Positions 47,732 through 57,550 of a stretch of DNA of 64,000 bases are shown piece after piece. The DNA is taken from positions 2,275,001-2,339,000 of the forward strand of contig NZ_PREV01000026.1 of assembly GCF_002959965.1 (NCBI RefSeq), read 5' to 3'. Below the pieces are notes generated by a model. That model saw only the letters and a list, made by a program, of their open reading frames with translations. It made no database searches and had not been told where the DNA came from. The first letter of the stretch is position 1; each line of letters begins with the position of its first letter. A program made the position numbers and the translations under genes. Source of the DNA: Microbulbifer pacificus (GTDB lineage: Bacteria; Pseudomonadota; Gammaproteobacteria; Pseudomonadales; Cellvibrionaceae).

Positions 47732-50700
47732 TCAGTCCTCTGTTCCCTGGTGTTGCCTCCGCTCGGGCTCCTCGGCACTGAGCGCCGCCAGTGCGGCGAG
47801 AAGCGGTGAGACGTGGGCTTCACTCAACTCAAGGGCTATCTCATCCAGTTGCTGTTGCAGCTGGCTGCGTTCCATCGGCAGACTGATTGGCTCCCCGGAC
47901 TGGAGTGGCGAGGATTGCAGGGGCGCAGGGAGGGGTTCTGGCACTGGCCCCGAGTCGGTTGCTCCAGCAGGCAGATTCGGACTGGCCGCGGGTCGCTCGA
48001 AATCGCCGAACAGGGAATTGGCGCGGTAGCGGCCAATGTTCTCGTCCAGCGCCAGCGGGCTGGATTTTTCACCCTGGCCGCTCGGGCTGACATCGATGCT
48101 CAGGTCATTGCGGAACACGGTTGACCAGTCGTTGGGATAGCGGTTGCCATCCACCGGTCCGAACGCGGGGTCGAAGTAGGCACCGTTGCGCCCGCCCTGG
48201 AGGTTGGCGGTGACGTTTTCGGTTTCCTTGGCGATCAGGCGGCCGTGCAGTTGTGGTGCCTGGCGCTCCCACTCCCGGGGTGGATATATGTATTCCGGGT
48301 ACAGCTGTGACAGGGTGATGTTGTCGACCGCGATATCGTTTTCGATATCGGTTTCGTCGGTGTCGGTGTTGTCTTTCGGATTTTTATCCGGGCCGTGTGT
48401 GCCATCGTCGGTAATGCTGGCGGTATTATTCGTCTGCTGAACACTCGCGGAGATCGGGTAGTTCACGGTAACGGCAAAGGTGATACTGCCGGATTCCCCG
48501 GGGGCCAGTGAGCCTACATCGTAGGTGAACACATCGCCGTTCTGCACCCAGACTGGGCTTGAGTTCGCGGCATCGAAGCTGGTATTGGGCGGCAGGGTTT
48601 CCGTGATCAGCACACCGGTAGACGTTGCATTGCCGCGGTTTCCATATTCCAGGGTGTAGACGATGGACTCTGTCGGGCGCGGTTCCACGCCGCTGTCGTC
48701 CTTGTCGATATACAGATCGACGAATTCGATGGTAAAGGTTTCCGTGTCGGTATTGTTGTCTGGTGTTGGATCTGGTCCGTTGTTGCCATCGTCATGCACG
48801 GTAACGGAATTCGTTTGTGGTGCGACCTCGACGGGTACATTGTCCACGATCGTAGCGGAAAGAGTGAGCGCTACTGTTTCACCAGCAGGTAACGAACCGA
48901 TATCCCAGGTTACCGTTCCCGCCTCGAGATCAATAATTCCACCGTCGCTCGCGCTAAAGCCGGTAAACAGGCTGGTATCCGGAAGTATGTCGACCACAAT
49001 GACACCGGTGCCGTTCTGGTTACCCTGGTTGCTGACCTTGATGGTCCAGCTGATAGGGGCTCCGGGGTGTGCCGGATCATCAAAGTTCTCGATCTTATCG
49101 ATGACATAATCCGGCGCGGCGTCGATGGGTGTGTTGTCGTTATCACTGTTGTCGTCCGGATTCTGATCCGGTCCGTTGCCACCATCGTCCTCGATGCTGG
49201 TGAGGTTGCTGGTTTCCACCACGCCGGCGGGAATGGAATTGTCGATAGTTATGGCGAACTCGACACTGCCGGTCTCACCGGCGGCGAGGGTGCCGACGGT
49301 AAAGCTGAAGGTGCCATCGCCGTTGTCCACCCATCCTGGTGTGGAACTGGCGGCATCAAAACTGGCGTAGTCTGGCAGGCTCTCGGTAATCACCACACCG
49401 GTGGCATCCGCGGTGCCGTTGTTGGCGTAGTTCAACGTGTACACCACCGTATCACCGGGTTCGGCGGTGACACCGCCATCGTTCTTGTCGATGGCGAGAT
49501 CGACATAGGTGATATCGAACTCGGTGTTGTCGGTATTGTTGTCCGGTGTCGGGTCCGGTCCATTGTTGCCGTCATCATTCACCGTGACGGTATTGGTCTG
49601 GGTGGGAATGGTCACCGGCACAGCGTCAACCACCACTGCAGACAGCGTCAGGGTAACGGAATCCCCCGCGGCGAGATTGCCGATATCCCAGGTAACCGTA
49701 CCGGCAGTGAGATCGATGACACCGCCATTGCTCGCGGTGAAATTGGTAAACAGGCTGGTATCGGGCAGCGTATCGGTAACGACAACACCGGTACCGTCCT
49801 GATTGCCCTGGTTGCTGATTTCGATGGTCCAGCTGACCGGGTCGCCGGGCTGCACGGGGCTGGTGAACTCATTGGTTTTGACTGCGACATAATCCGGTGC
49901 GGCGTCGATGGGTGTGTTGTCGTTATCGCTGTTGTCGTCCGGATTCTGATCCGGTCCGTTGCCACCATCGTCCTCGATGCTGGTGAGGTTGCTGGTTTCC
50001 ACCACACCGGCGGGCAATGGATCGATGATGGTTACCGCAAACTCGACACTGCCGGTCTCACCGGCGGCGAGGGTGCCGACGGTAAAACTGAAGGTGCCAT
50101 CGCCGTTGTCCACCCATCCCGGTGTGGAACTGGCGGCATCAAAACTGGCGTAGTCTGGCAGGCTCTCGGTAATCACCACACCGGTGGCATCCGCGGTGCC
50201 ATTGTTGGCGTAGTTTAACGTGTATACCACCGTATCACCGGGTTCGGCGGTGACATCGCCATCGTTCTTGTCGATGGCGAGATCGACATAGGTGATATCG
50301 AACTCGGTGTTGTCGGTATTGTTGTCCGGTGTCGGGTCCGGTCCATTGTTGCCGTCGTCATTCACCGTGACGGTATTGGTCTGGGTGGGAATGGTTACGG
50401 GCACAGCGTCAACCACCACTGCAGACAGCGTCAGGGTAACGGAATCCCCCGCGGCGAGATTGCCGATATCCCAGGTAACGGTACCGGCAGTGAGATCGAT
50501 GACACCGCCATTACTTGCGGTGAAATTGGTAAACAGGCTGGTATCGGGCAGCGTATCGGTAACGACAACACCGGTACCGTCCTGATTGCCCTGGTTGCTG
50601 ATTTCGATGGTCCAGCTGACCGGGTCGCCGGGCTGCACGGGACTGGTGAACTCATTGGTTTTGACTGCGACATAATCCGGTGCGGCATCGATGGGTGTGT

Positions 50701-53700
50701 TGTCGTTATCGCTGTTGTCATCGGGGTTTGGGTCGCTACCATCGGTGGTGTCGATGCTGACGGTGTTGGTCGTTTCTTCCACGCCACTGGGTATCGGATT
50801 AATAACGGTGACGGTGAGTGTGACACTGCCCGTACCGCCAGCAGCTACCGTGCCGACGTTGTACGTTAACGTATCGCCATTCAGTGTCCAGCCCGGATTG
50901 AGTGCAGGGTCGAAGGTCACATAGTCCGGCAGGGATTCGGTTATGACCACATTGGTAGCATCAATTGTGCCATTGTTGCCGTACTCGATGGTGTAAGTAA
51001 TGGTGTCACCAGGGGCGACAGTAATGCCGCCATCATCTTTTACAACGAAAAGATCAAAGGCCGCAATGGACGCGGTTTCATCATCACTACCTGTATACTC
51101 GCGCTCAATGTCGCTGTCGTCACCGCCGTCGGGTGTGTCAAGGCTGGTATATTCAATATCGACGGTATTGGTTGTGTCCTGCCCTATGGCGGCAGGGTCG
51201 CTGGTAACGCGTGTATCAAAGGTGATGGTCACCACGGTGCTGGAATCTATGGCACTGATGTCGATAGAAAGGAAATTGGCAGCGGTGTTATTGTCTATCG
51301 TCGGAGCACCACCCTGCACATCGATCTGAATGTTTTCATAATCCCCCAAATACGTTGGAAGCAGATCCTCGATGGTAACGTTGTAGGCGTCTGCGCCGCT
51401 GGATGGATCCAGTTGTACTGTAATCTGGTATGTAGCGATTCCACCCAGTGTCAGTGGCGAGGGAGATAAAAGCGTTTTCTCGATATCCAGTACGGGTTCG
51501 ACAATACTCACTTGCGCATTGTCTTCGATGCTTGTGTCCGGAATTAGATCGCCGTCGGTATCGTAAAACAGGGTGGCATCGTTGTTCAGTACAGTGCCCT
51601 GCGTGTTTGATGAAACATCAGTGACGCGTAGGCGATAGACGAAGGTAACGGATTCTTCGACGTTATCGGTGCTGGTATTAACCAGAGTGCCGAAGTCGAG
51701 ACCAATTGTGTAATTAGCCGGGTCGTCGATTACCGTGACCTGGTCAAAGTCGATTTGCAGAGCATCCGGATCACTGGTGGTAACACTGATCAGATCAACA
51801 AACTCAAATCCTTCCCCGTACACGTCGAAAATCTGACCGGTAATGGTTGCTTCCGGCAGCATAACGGTTACTGAAAAAGTGACAATCTCACCGATGGTTG
51901 CCTCACTGTCGTCATTGAAATCGTCATTCTGTGACGTGGATACCAGCTGCTTTGTTATCGTCGGGGAGTTAACTGTAATCTCCGCATCATCGTTTGCGGC
52001 GTAATCATTCAGCGCCCCCCCTTCACCATCGGCTCCGGTGCGTTCATCGGGGTTCGCTCCGTCGAGACTGGTCCAGTTGACACTGGCGGTGTTGGTGATG
52101 GTGCTGCCGACGATGGTGTTGACGAGGGTGCCGGTAACGGTGATGGTCACAACGGCACCCGGTTCGAGATCCAGTTCCGCCTGAGGACTTAGCACGATCT
52201 CCCCGTTGACTATCGCGAAATCTCCGGATATATCCGAAGGGCCGGAACCGTAGTCGACACTTGCGCTTATGGTAATGTTCGTCAGTTCAGCGGGCAGCGG
52301 ATCGTTGAAGCTTATGTCATAGGCAATGGTACTGCTGCCGTTGTTCGGATTGGTGACGGTAATGGTATAGCTGATCTGATCACCATTATCGCCGGTTGTG
52401 ACATCTGCCACTTTATCAATAACCAGCTCCGGCTCGAGAATCGTGATGTCGGCCTGTTGGGAGACTTCCGCATCACCCGCGTCATTCATACCGTTGCCGT
52501 TGGAGTCCCAGGAAAAGGTGGCGGTGTTCGTTAATACGGTATTGGCCTGGTTGCTGGCGATGTTCTGTACTTTTACGGTGTAAATGAGCGCAACTGTGTT
52601 GTCCTCGGGTAAAGTGCTGCCGGGACCATTCGTGATGTTTCCGAGTGTAAAGGTGATTTCTCCGGTAGTGCCGCTCGGAGGGGGATTGAGATTGGCGGGA
52701 TTGCTTAGATCTATGGTGGAGCTGATGTTGCTTCCAACAATAACCTCGTCGAGGCTGACGAATTCCAGACCTGGGGGCAGGGTGTCGGTGATGATCGCTA
52801 GAGGCACAGAACCTTCAGGAATAATAAAGTAGCTGGCGTAAGTTACCGTCTCGCCAATGACCGCTTGTGTCAATCCGTTGTAACTGTTCTCTTCTGAGCT
52901 GCTGACCACCTGCTTTCCCTGGCCCAGGATTGATGTTGTGGTCAGGGTTTCACTCCCGCTAGTGCGGTAATCGTTCAACCCGCCAGGTCCGTCAACGCCG
53001 GTGCGCTCGTTGGGATCATCTCCATCGATACTGGTCCATTCCGCTGTTGCAGTATTGGTAATCGTTGAACCCGGAACGATAAATTCATCGACAATTCCGG
53101 AAATTTGTAACACCAGCGTTTCGCCCATAACCAGATCGAATGTTTGACCCGGAACGGTCTGAATCGTATCGCCGACAACCTGAAACTTGGTGGCGATATT
53201 CGGGTCGGAGGGGTGGGTGACACTGATGATCGTTGCGCTATTCAGCTCCGGAGGAAGGGTATCTGTAAAGGTAATGTCAAAGGCATCGGTATCGGAAAAT
53301 GCGGAGTGGGATATTTCGATCACATAGGTGACCACATCATTTGCGTCCACCGATGTGCCCGGATTTAACAGCGATTTTTCTATCTGTAGGTCCGGCTCGA
53401 TAACCTCAATGTTTTCCGCAGACGCAGAATCCTGAGCCGTAGGGTTGACGATGTTATCGTCGGTACTGTCCCAGAAAAATTGCGCGTTGTTATTCAGCTG
53501 GTCGCCGCTCTGGTTGGAGAGCGTGTTCTGTACCAGTACCTCGTAGGTGATGGTAATCGTCTCGGTAACAGAGTTGTCCCGGTTGGCATTGGTAAGGCTG
53601 CCCAGATCAAAAGTCACCCGTTGTCCTTCTACGGATTGGAACAGATCTGCTTGCGTCCATGGATTTCCCGCAGCATTTTGGATGTCGGTGGAGGACGCTA

Positions 53701-56700
53701 CCGCAGATATGATATTGATATACTGGAGCCCGGTATCCAACGTATCGAGAATGGATGCGCTCGGGGTGACACCCTCAGCAATATCAAGAGTCAGCGTATA
53801 GATGGCGGTTTCGCCAATGACGGCCTGAGTATTACTATTGTTCGCCGTGTTGATGCTGGTGCTGGTTAACTCCTTGCTAATACTGTTTGACTGTATGTCG
53901 ACCTGTGCATCGTCCTGCCAGTAGGGGCTGGAATTACCCTCTGTGTAGTCATTGCCGCCATCGACGCCACCGTAGGCTTCCAGGGTGGCTGTATTGATGA
54001 TTTCCTGATTTGGCTGTACGTCATCGGTCGCCACCAAGTCATAGGTAATGATGATGATGTTACTACCGTCGGTGGTGGCGCCGGTATCCGGGTCGCGCCC
54101 TTCGTTGAGTGCGCCTTCGTCGGCGGAGGGGTCGTCGAGGGTGATACCTCCGGCGAAAAGATCGCCGGTGTAACTGATGGCCGTGCCGTTGCCAGTATAC
54201 ACCTGCAGGTTGAGACCGCCGGGGGGGATGACGAAGCCATTCGGCAGTGTATCGCCGATGGCCACATTAAATGCATCGGACCCGCCACTGTTCTCCACCA
54301 CGATGGCAAAGCGCACGGTATCTCCCGCATCGATCCCACTCAGGTTGGAATCAATCGGGGTGGTATCCAGGTCTGCACTGGTAATGTCCCCGCCACTCCA
54401 GGGGGCGCTGCCTGTGGGCGGGGTGCCCGCGGAGTCAAAGGTCACTGGCGCAGAAGGATCTGGCTCAAACACTCCGTTGCTATTGTCGGTGGACACTACG
54501 CCTTTGGTGACCTGAATGTTCGGGGATAACACCTGTATCTGAGTGCCATCCGGAGGCAGTACTGTCGAGGATGATGTCCCATCCACCTCTACGGTGGCGA
54601 CATTGGTTAGCTGAAGACCATCGGTAAAGGGCTTGTCCTGAACCAGTACGGTAAACAGCAGTTGTACACGACCACCTTCGGAATCCACCTGACTTACTGG
54701 TACGAAACTCCAGGTGATGGAGTTATTGTCCGGGTCCGATGTGACAGATACGCTGATGTTTGTCAGGTATTCGGGGGGCCAATTGTCAAAATCCGTATCG
54801 GGCCCGAAGCCCCATTGATTGATACCGGGTATATTCATTCCCTGATTGGTGGGAACGTAAGATGGTGTTGAGGCCTCAAATACCGGAAGTGGCAGGTAAT
54901 CGGTAATCACCAGTCCCTGACTATCCAATGTGCCCAGATCGATGTCGATGGCGAAGGTAACACGATCTCCCACACGGATTTCATCCAGCCCTTCGGGATC
55001 TGTACTGTCATTTACCGCAAAGACATTTTTGCTGAAGTCGGCACCTTCTATGGTAATGCTTTCACTACTGCTATTGTCCACGGACTCTCCGTTTGCCGAT
55101 GACAAGATAGCGTTTATGGTTGCTTCATTGCTAATTACGTCGAGGGCATCCACCGATTCATTGGGTGTGCCGGCATAGGGCGCGCCGATATAGTTTTCTC
55201 GAATTGTGGCTTCGTAGGTGACAATAATTGTGGTCGTTCCGTCCACACTGCCATCTGCGAACAAGTCGCCGTTCAAACTGCCGTCGGCACTGATACCGAG
55301 ATCAATCAGCTCCTGGGAAATATTGACGCTGACATCCGTGTGCCCGTCTCCTGGCGAGGGGTTTTCGGTAACCGTAATATTGCTGGCCGCTAGTGAGCCG
55401 GGGCCGTATGTGGTTCCGTTATAAATAATCTCGATATTGAAGGAGGCGGGGTCTACCTCGATCCCATCTCCCACGAGGTCCGTGAGCATCAGGTCCTGAA
55501 GTTGTATATAGTCGGAAATCTGCAGTGTCAGGGTGTACTGCAACCGGTCGCCGGGTGTGGTGCCGGCTGCTCCATTATCCTGTATTACGACCACATCTTT
55601 TTGCAATGCGGTGGCACTGGCGACGATGGTGTCATCGTCACTGTCGCTTACGCTGTTGCCCTGATACGTTCCTGTGGCGGTTGCAGTATTAATGACCGCG
55701 TCATTGGCACCGTCATTGATTACAATCGGATTGCCATTGGCATCGACATCCGGCACATAACCCGTATAGCTAATAACAACATCGTTGTCCGCAAGAGTGC
55801 CTGTCACCGGGTTGTCGAGTTGGATAATCAACTGGGCGTTGTTATTAGCACCCTCCGGTGGTTCGGTGACGCTAAAAGACAGCGGATTGCCGTTGCTGTC
55901 GGTGACCGTTACATTGCCCGGCACATAGTAAAAATTGTTGGGAACCTCTTCGGTGATCACGAGGTCTTCGATAGTCGACATATTGGCGATGTCGACGGTG
56001 ACCCGCCAGGTTACCGGTTCGCTGGGGCCGGTGACGGTTTCACCGTCGTCGCCGATGGAGGCATTATCTCCGTCGCCATCCAGTGCTTCCTTGTCCACCA
56101 GCATCACCGTGGGAGTGATACTGGTTTCAATCGGGTTGGCGACAATGGGTGGGTCGATACCCGGATTATTGAGCGGGTCGTTACCGTAGGCAAAGCCCGG
56201 GCGTACATAAATGGGAATGGGTACACCGACCATTGCGCCGGACGCCTCGTCGATCAGTACGGTGGCGGTAAACTCGTAGGCCGGCTGATCCGGTGTGAAT
56301 GATCCAAACGGCAATTGCACTGCATACCAGGTCGACCCTTCAACGCCGGCGGGTGGCAGGGGAATGGCGCCGGTTTGGCTGAAATCATAGGGGTGATACA
56401 GCACGGGATTGCCATTGCTGTCCACCCATTGGCCATTTTCCACGGTGTATGTTTCCACTGAGGCACCGAGTGAACCCGAAGTACTCTGTACCTCGAGCCC
56501 GGGGCCGACGACGATGTCCATAAACGGGCCGTAGCCTGTGGTGTCACCATCGTTCTCGAAAGTGAACGTCATGTCCGTGGTTTCGTTGATGAAATCCTGG
56601 CCGGGAATGTCGGTGGTGACGTTGGGTGTGGCCACCATCAGTCCTTCCCAGGTGCCCTGCAGCAACTGGGAAAACACGATATCCGTTTCCACTTCGCCTT

Positions 56701-57463
56701 GTGAAATTTCCAGTTCCCAGTCACCACCGCGCAACGCACTGCCGGTGGCGTCATCGGAGGCGGCCACATCGGCACCGGTAAGGCCGGCAATCTGGTTGAT
56801 AAATTTCTCACCGGTGAGGCTGTAACCGGTGTTGCAGCCATACAGCAGAATATCGGCATTGCCGCTGAGGAGACTGGCCCACAGTCGAAGTTGCGTGGTG
56901 TGGCTGTCGTCACCGCCTTCCGACAGCGATGTGAGGGAAAGTTCCTCGCCTCCTAGGGTGATGCCACCAGCGTCACCGTGGGAAATCAGGTGTACGGCAT
57001 CGAAGGTCTGTGCGCTCTGTTGGATAAATCCGGTGACGGTATTGAGGCCATCGTCGATATCCAGCGCCAGCAGGGTGATGCTGCGCTCACCGATGGTGAG
57101 ATGCAGGCTGTCTTCCCTTTGTTCAACATGTGAGGCCTGTTGCAGCAGATCGTCTACCAGTTGCTGGGCGTGGTTCAATTGCAGGTCGATGACCACCAGT
57201 TCCTGACGTTGCGCGAGTTCCGGCGCGATTGCCTCGGTGATATTCTTCTCGCTGTGGTCGGAAGCGTGTTTTTCACTGTCCTGATGAGCCGGCGCGGTTG
57301 CGGTATCGTCCGCCGTATCGATGACTGACTGACTGACATCCGCGGCGACCGAAGCATCCAACAGTACGCGTTTTTCCAGTGTGCGGTGCAGGCTGCCAAT
57401 CTGACGGCCGCGCGGGTTGATAGCCTGGGCCAGGGACGATCTGGAAAACTCGTTGAGTTCCAT
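47732..57463 (-). CDS. Giant LEPR-XLL/DUF4347/DUF11 surface protein, probable substrate of the adjacent exporter
   Basis: 3243 residues; ATG 57463 with AAAGAGGT upstream. There is no Sec signal. The N-terminus carries LEKRVLLDA (29-37), a variant of the LEPR-XLL motif found at the start of very large Gram-negative surface proteins. A DUF4347 domain follows (about 85-275) with HLISHGDAGG and LLYGCNTG. Residues about 276-450 form an Ig-like region. From about 450 to 3045 I count 17 DUF11-like modules, each with a (I/V)xK...PGD...YT(I/L)...N.G...DTLP pattern. The last ~190 residues are Pro/Ser-rich with a helical tail. No RTX repeats or C-terminal type I signal are visible. It is probably a long fibrous adhesin exported by the four-gene system immediately upstream. 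Confidence 0.88.
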   Translation of the reverse strand: MELNEFSRSSLAQAINPRGRQIGSLHRTLEKRVLLDASVAADVSQSVIDTADDTATAPAHQDSEKHASDHSEKNITEAIAPELAQRQELVVIDLQLNHAQQLVDDLLQQASHVEQREDSLHLTIGERSITLLALDIDDGLNTVTGFIQQSAQTFDAVHLISHGDAGGITLGGEELSLTSLSEGGDDSHTTQLRLWASLLSGNADILLYGCNTGYSLTGEKFINQIAGLTGADVAASDDATGSALRGGDWELEISQGEVETDIVFSQLLQGTWEGLMVATPNVTTDIPGQDFINETTDMTFTFENDGDTTGYGPFMDIVVGPGLEVQSTSGSLGASVETYTVENGQWVDSNGNPVLYHPYDFSQTGAIPLPPAGVEGSTWYAVQLPFGSFTPDQPAYEFTATVLIDEASGAMVGVPIPIYVRPGFAYGNDPLNNPGIDPPIVANPIETSITPTVMLVDKEALDGDGDNASIGDDGETVTGPSEPVTWRVTVDIANMSTIEDLVITEEVPNNFYYVPGNVTVTDSNGNPLSFSVTEPPEGANNNAQLIIQLDNPVTGTLADNDVVISYTGYVPDVDANGNPIVINDGANDAVINTATATGTYQGNSVSDSDDDTIVASATALQKDVVVIQDNGAAGTTPGDRLQYTLTLQISDYIQLQDLMLTDLVGDGIEVDPASFNIEIIYNGTTYGPGSLAASNITVTENPSPGDGHTDVSVNISQELIDLGISADGSLNGDLFADGSVDGTTTIIVTYEATIRENYIGAPYAGTPNESVDALDVISNEATINAILSSANGESVDNSSSESITIEGADFSKNVFAVNDSTDPEGLDEIRVGDRVTFAIDIDLGTLDSQGLVITDYLPLPVFEASTPSYVPTNQGMNIPGINQWGFGPDTDFDNWPPEYLTNISVSVTSDPDNNSITWSFVPVSQVDSEGGRVQLLFTVLVQDKPFTDGLQLTNVATVEVDGTSSSTVLPPDGTQIQVLSPNIQVTKGVVSTDNSNGVFEPDPSAPVTFDSAGTPPTGSAPWSGGDITSADLDTTPIDSNLSGIDAGDTVRFAIVVENSGGSDAFNVAIGDTLPNGFVIPPGGLNLQVYTGNGTAISYTGDLFAGGITLDDPSADEGALNEGRDPDTGATTDGSNIIIITYDLVATDDVQPNQEIINTATLEAYGGVDGGNDYTEGNSSPYWQDDAQVDIQSNSISKELTSTSINTANNSNTQAVIGETAIYTLTLDIAEGVTPSASILDTLDTGLQYINIISAVASSTDIQNAAGNPWTQADLFQSVEGQRVTFDLGSLTNANRDNSVTETITITYEVLVQNTLSNQSGDQLNNNAQFFWDSTDDNIVNPTAQDSASAENIEVIEPDLQIEKSLLNPGTSVDANDVVTYVIEISHSAFSDTDAFDITFTDTLPPELNSATIISVTHPSDPNIATKFQVVGDTIQTVPGQTFDLVMGETLVLQISGIVDEFIVPGSTITNTATAEWTSIDGDDPNERTGVDGPGGLNDYRTSGSETLTTTSILGQGKQVVSSSEENSYNGLTQAVIGETVTYASYFIIPEGSVPLAIITDTLPPGLEFVSLDEVIVGSNISSTIDLSNPANLNPPPSGTTGEITFTLGNITNGPGSTLPEDNTVALIYTVKVQNIASNQANTVLTNTATFSWDSNGNGMNDAGDAEVSQQADITILEPELVIDKVADVTTGDNGDQISYTITVTNPNNGSSTIAYDISFNDPLPAELTNITISASVDYGSGPSDISGDFAIVNGEIVLSPQAELDLEPGAVVTITVTGTLVNTIVGSTITNTASVNWTSLDGANPDERTGADGEGGALNDYAANDDAEITVNSPTITKQLVSTSQNDDFNDDSEATIGEIVTFSVTVMLPEATITGQIFDVYGEGFEFVDLISVTTSDPDALQIDFDQVTVIDDPANYTIGLDFGTLVNTSTDNVEESVTFVYRLRVTDVSSNTQGTVLNNDATLFYDTDGDLIPDTSIEDNAQVSIVEPVLDIEKTLLSPSPLTLGGIATYQITVQLDPSSGADAYNVTIEDLLPTYLGDYENIQIDVQGGAPTIDNNTAANFLSIDISAIDSSTVVTITFDTRVTSDPAAIGQDTTNTVDIEYTSLDTPDGGDDSDIEREYTGSDDETASIAAFDLFVVKDDGGITVAPGDTITYTIEYGNNGTIDATNVVITESLPDYVTFDPALNPGWTLNGDTLTYNVGTVAAGGTGSVTLTVTVINPIPSGVEETTNTVSIDTTDGSDPNPDDNSDNDNTPIDAAPDYVAVKTNEFTSPVQPGDPVSWTIEISNQGNQDGTGVVVTDTLPDTSLFTNFTASNGGVIDLTAGTVTWDIGNLAAGDSVTLTLSAVVVDAVPVTIPTQTNTVTVNDDGNNGPDPTPDNNTDNTEFDITYVDLAIDKNDGDVTAEPGDTVVYTLNYANNGTADATGVVITESLPDYASFDAASSTPGWVDNGDGTFSFTVGTLAAGETGSVEFAVTIIDPLPAGVVETSNLTSIEDDGGNGPDQNPDDNSDNDNTPIDAAPDYVAVKTNEFTSPVQPGDPVSWTIEISNQGNQDGTGVVVTDTLPDTSLFTNFTASNGGVIDLTAGTVTWDIGNLAAGDSVTLTLSAVVVDAVPVTIPTQTNTVTVNDDGNNGPDPTPDNNTDNTEFDITYVDLAIDKNDGGVTAEPGDTVVYTLNYANNGTADATGVVITESLPDYASFDAASSTPGWVDNGDGTFSFTVGTLAAGETGSVEFAITIDNSIPAGVVETSNLTSIEDDGGNGPDQNPDDNSDNDNTPIDAAPDYVIDKIENFDDPAHPGAPISWTIKVSNQGNQNGTGVIVVDILPDTSLFTGFSASDGGIIDLEAGTVTWDIGSLPAGETVALTLSATIVDNVPVEVAPQTNSVTVHDDGNNGPDPTPDNNTDTETFTIEFVDLYIDKDDSGVEPRPTESIVYTLEYGNRGNATSTGVLITETLPPNTSFDAANSSPVWVQNGDVFTYDVGSLAPGESGSITFAVTVNYPISASVQQTNNTASITDDGTHGPDKNPKDNTDTDETDIENDIAVDNITLSQLYPEYIYPPREWERQAPQLHGRLIAKETENVTANLQGGRNGAYFDPAFGPVDGNRYPNDWSTVFRNDLSIDVSPSGQGEKSSPLALDENIGRYRANSLFGDFERPAASPNLPAGATDSGPVPEPLPAPLQSSPLQSGEPISLPMERSQLQQQLDEIALELSEAHVSPLLAALAALSAEEPERRQHQGTED
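49121..50686 (-). repeat. Two nearly identical 783-bp tandem repeats inside the giant gene
   Basis: Units 49121-49903 and 49904-50686 are offset by exactly 783 bases (261 codons) and are almost identical at the DNA level; a 97-codon antisense frame is preserved unchanged in both. Each encodes two alternating DUF11 modules (AVKTNEFTSPVQPGD type and AIDKNDGxVTAEPGD type). Differences at the protein level are few, such as GDVTAEPG/GGVTAEPG and TIIDPLP/TIDNSIP. The flanking units are clearly diverged, so this pair is a recent duplication or is being homogenised. Confidence 0.92.
51050..53890 (-). repeat. Three diverged ~960-bp super-repeats (paired modules) in the giant gene
   Basis: Module types alternate three times. 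One begins near 53885, 52925 and 51962 on the complement (ISKELTSTS, KQVVSSSEEN, ITKQLVSTSQN), each followed by an A-x-IGExxxY segment. The other begins with IEKSLLNPG, IDKVADVTT or IEKTLLSPS. Period is about 320 residues. Identity is far lower than in the 783-bp pair, so this is an older round of two-module duplication. Boundaries are approximate. Confidence 0.7.
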
Positions 57464-57550
57464 GGGATACCTCTTTCCTTGCGGTTTCAGTTGGCGGCCT
57501 TCCCGGGCTGCCGGAAAAAATCAAATGCGGACAGACGGTTGTTTTGCGAA

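Noticed and set aside
49067..50218. A 383-codon open frame on the plus strand inside the giant gene
   Set aside because: It is an antisense shadow of the 783-bp repeats. Its repetitiveness mirrors the sense repeats, and the sense frame has clear DUF11 patterns.
48300..50700. Regular repeats that could be taken for a CRISPR array or a mobile element
   Set aside because: The repeat unit is 783 bp, lies in frame within one gene and encodes protein modules. There are no short repeats with unique spacers and no transposase.
47732..57463. RTX-type I secretion substrate
   Set aside because: There are no GGxGxDxxx nonapeptide repeats and no type I C-terminal signal, and no ABC exporter is in the cluster.
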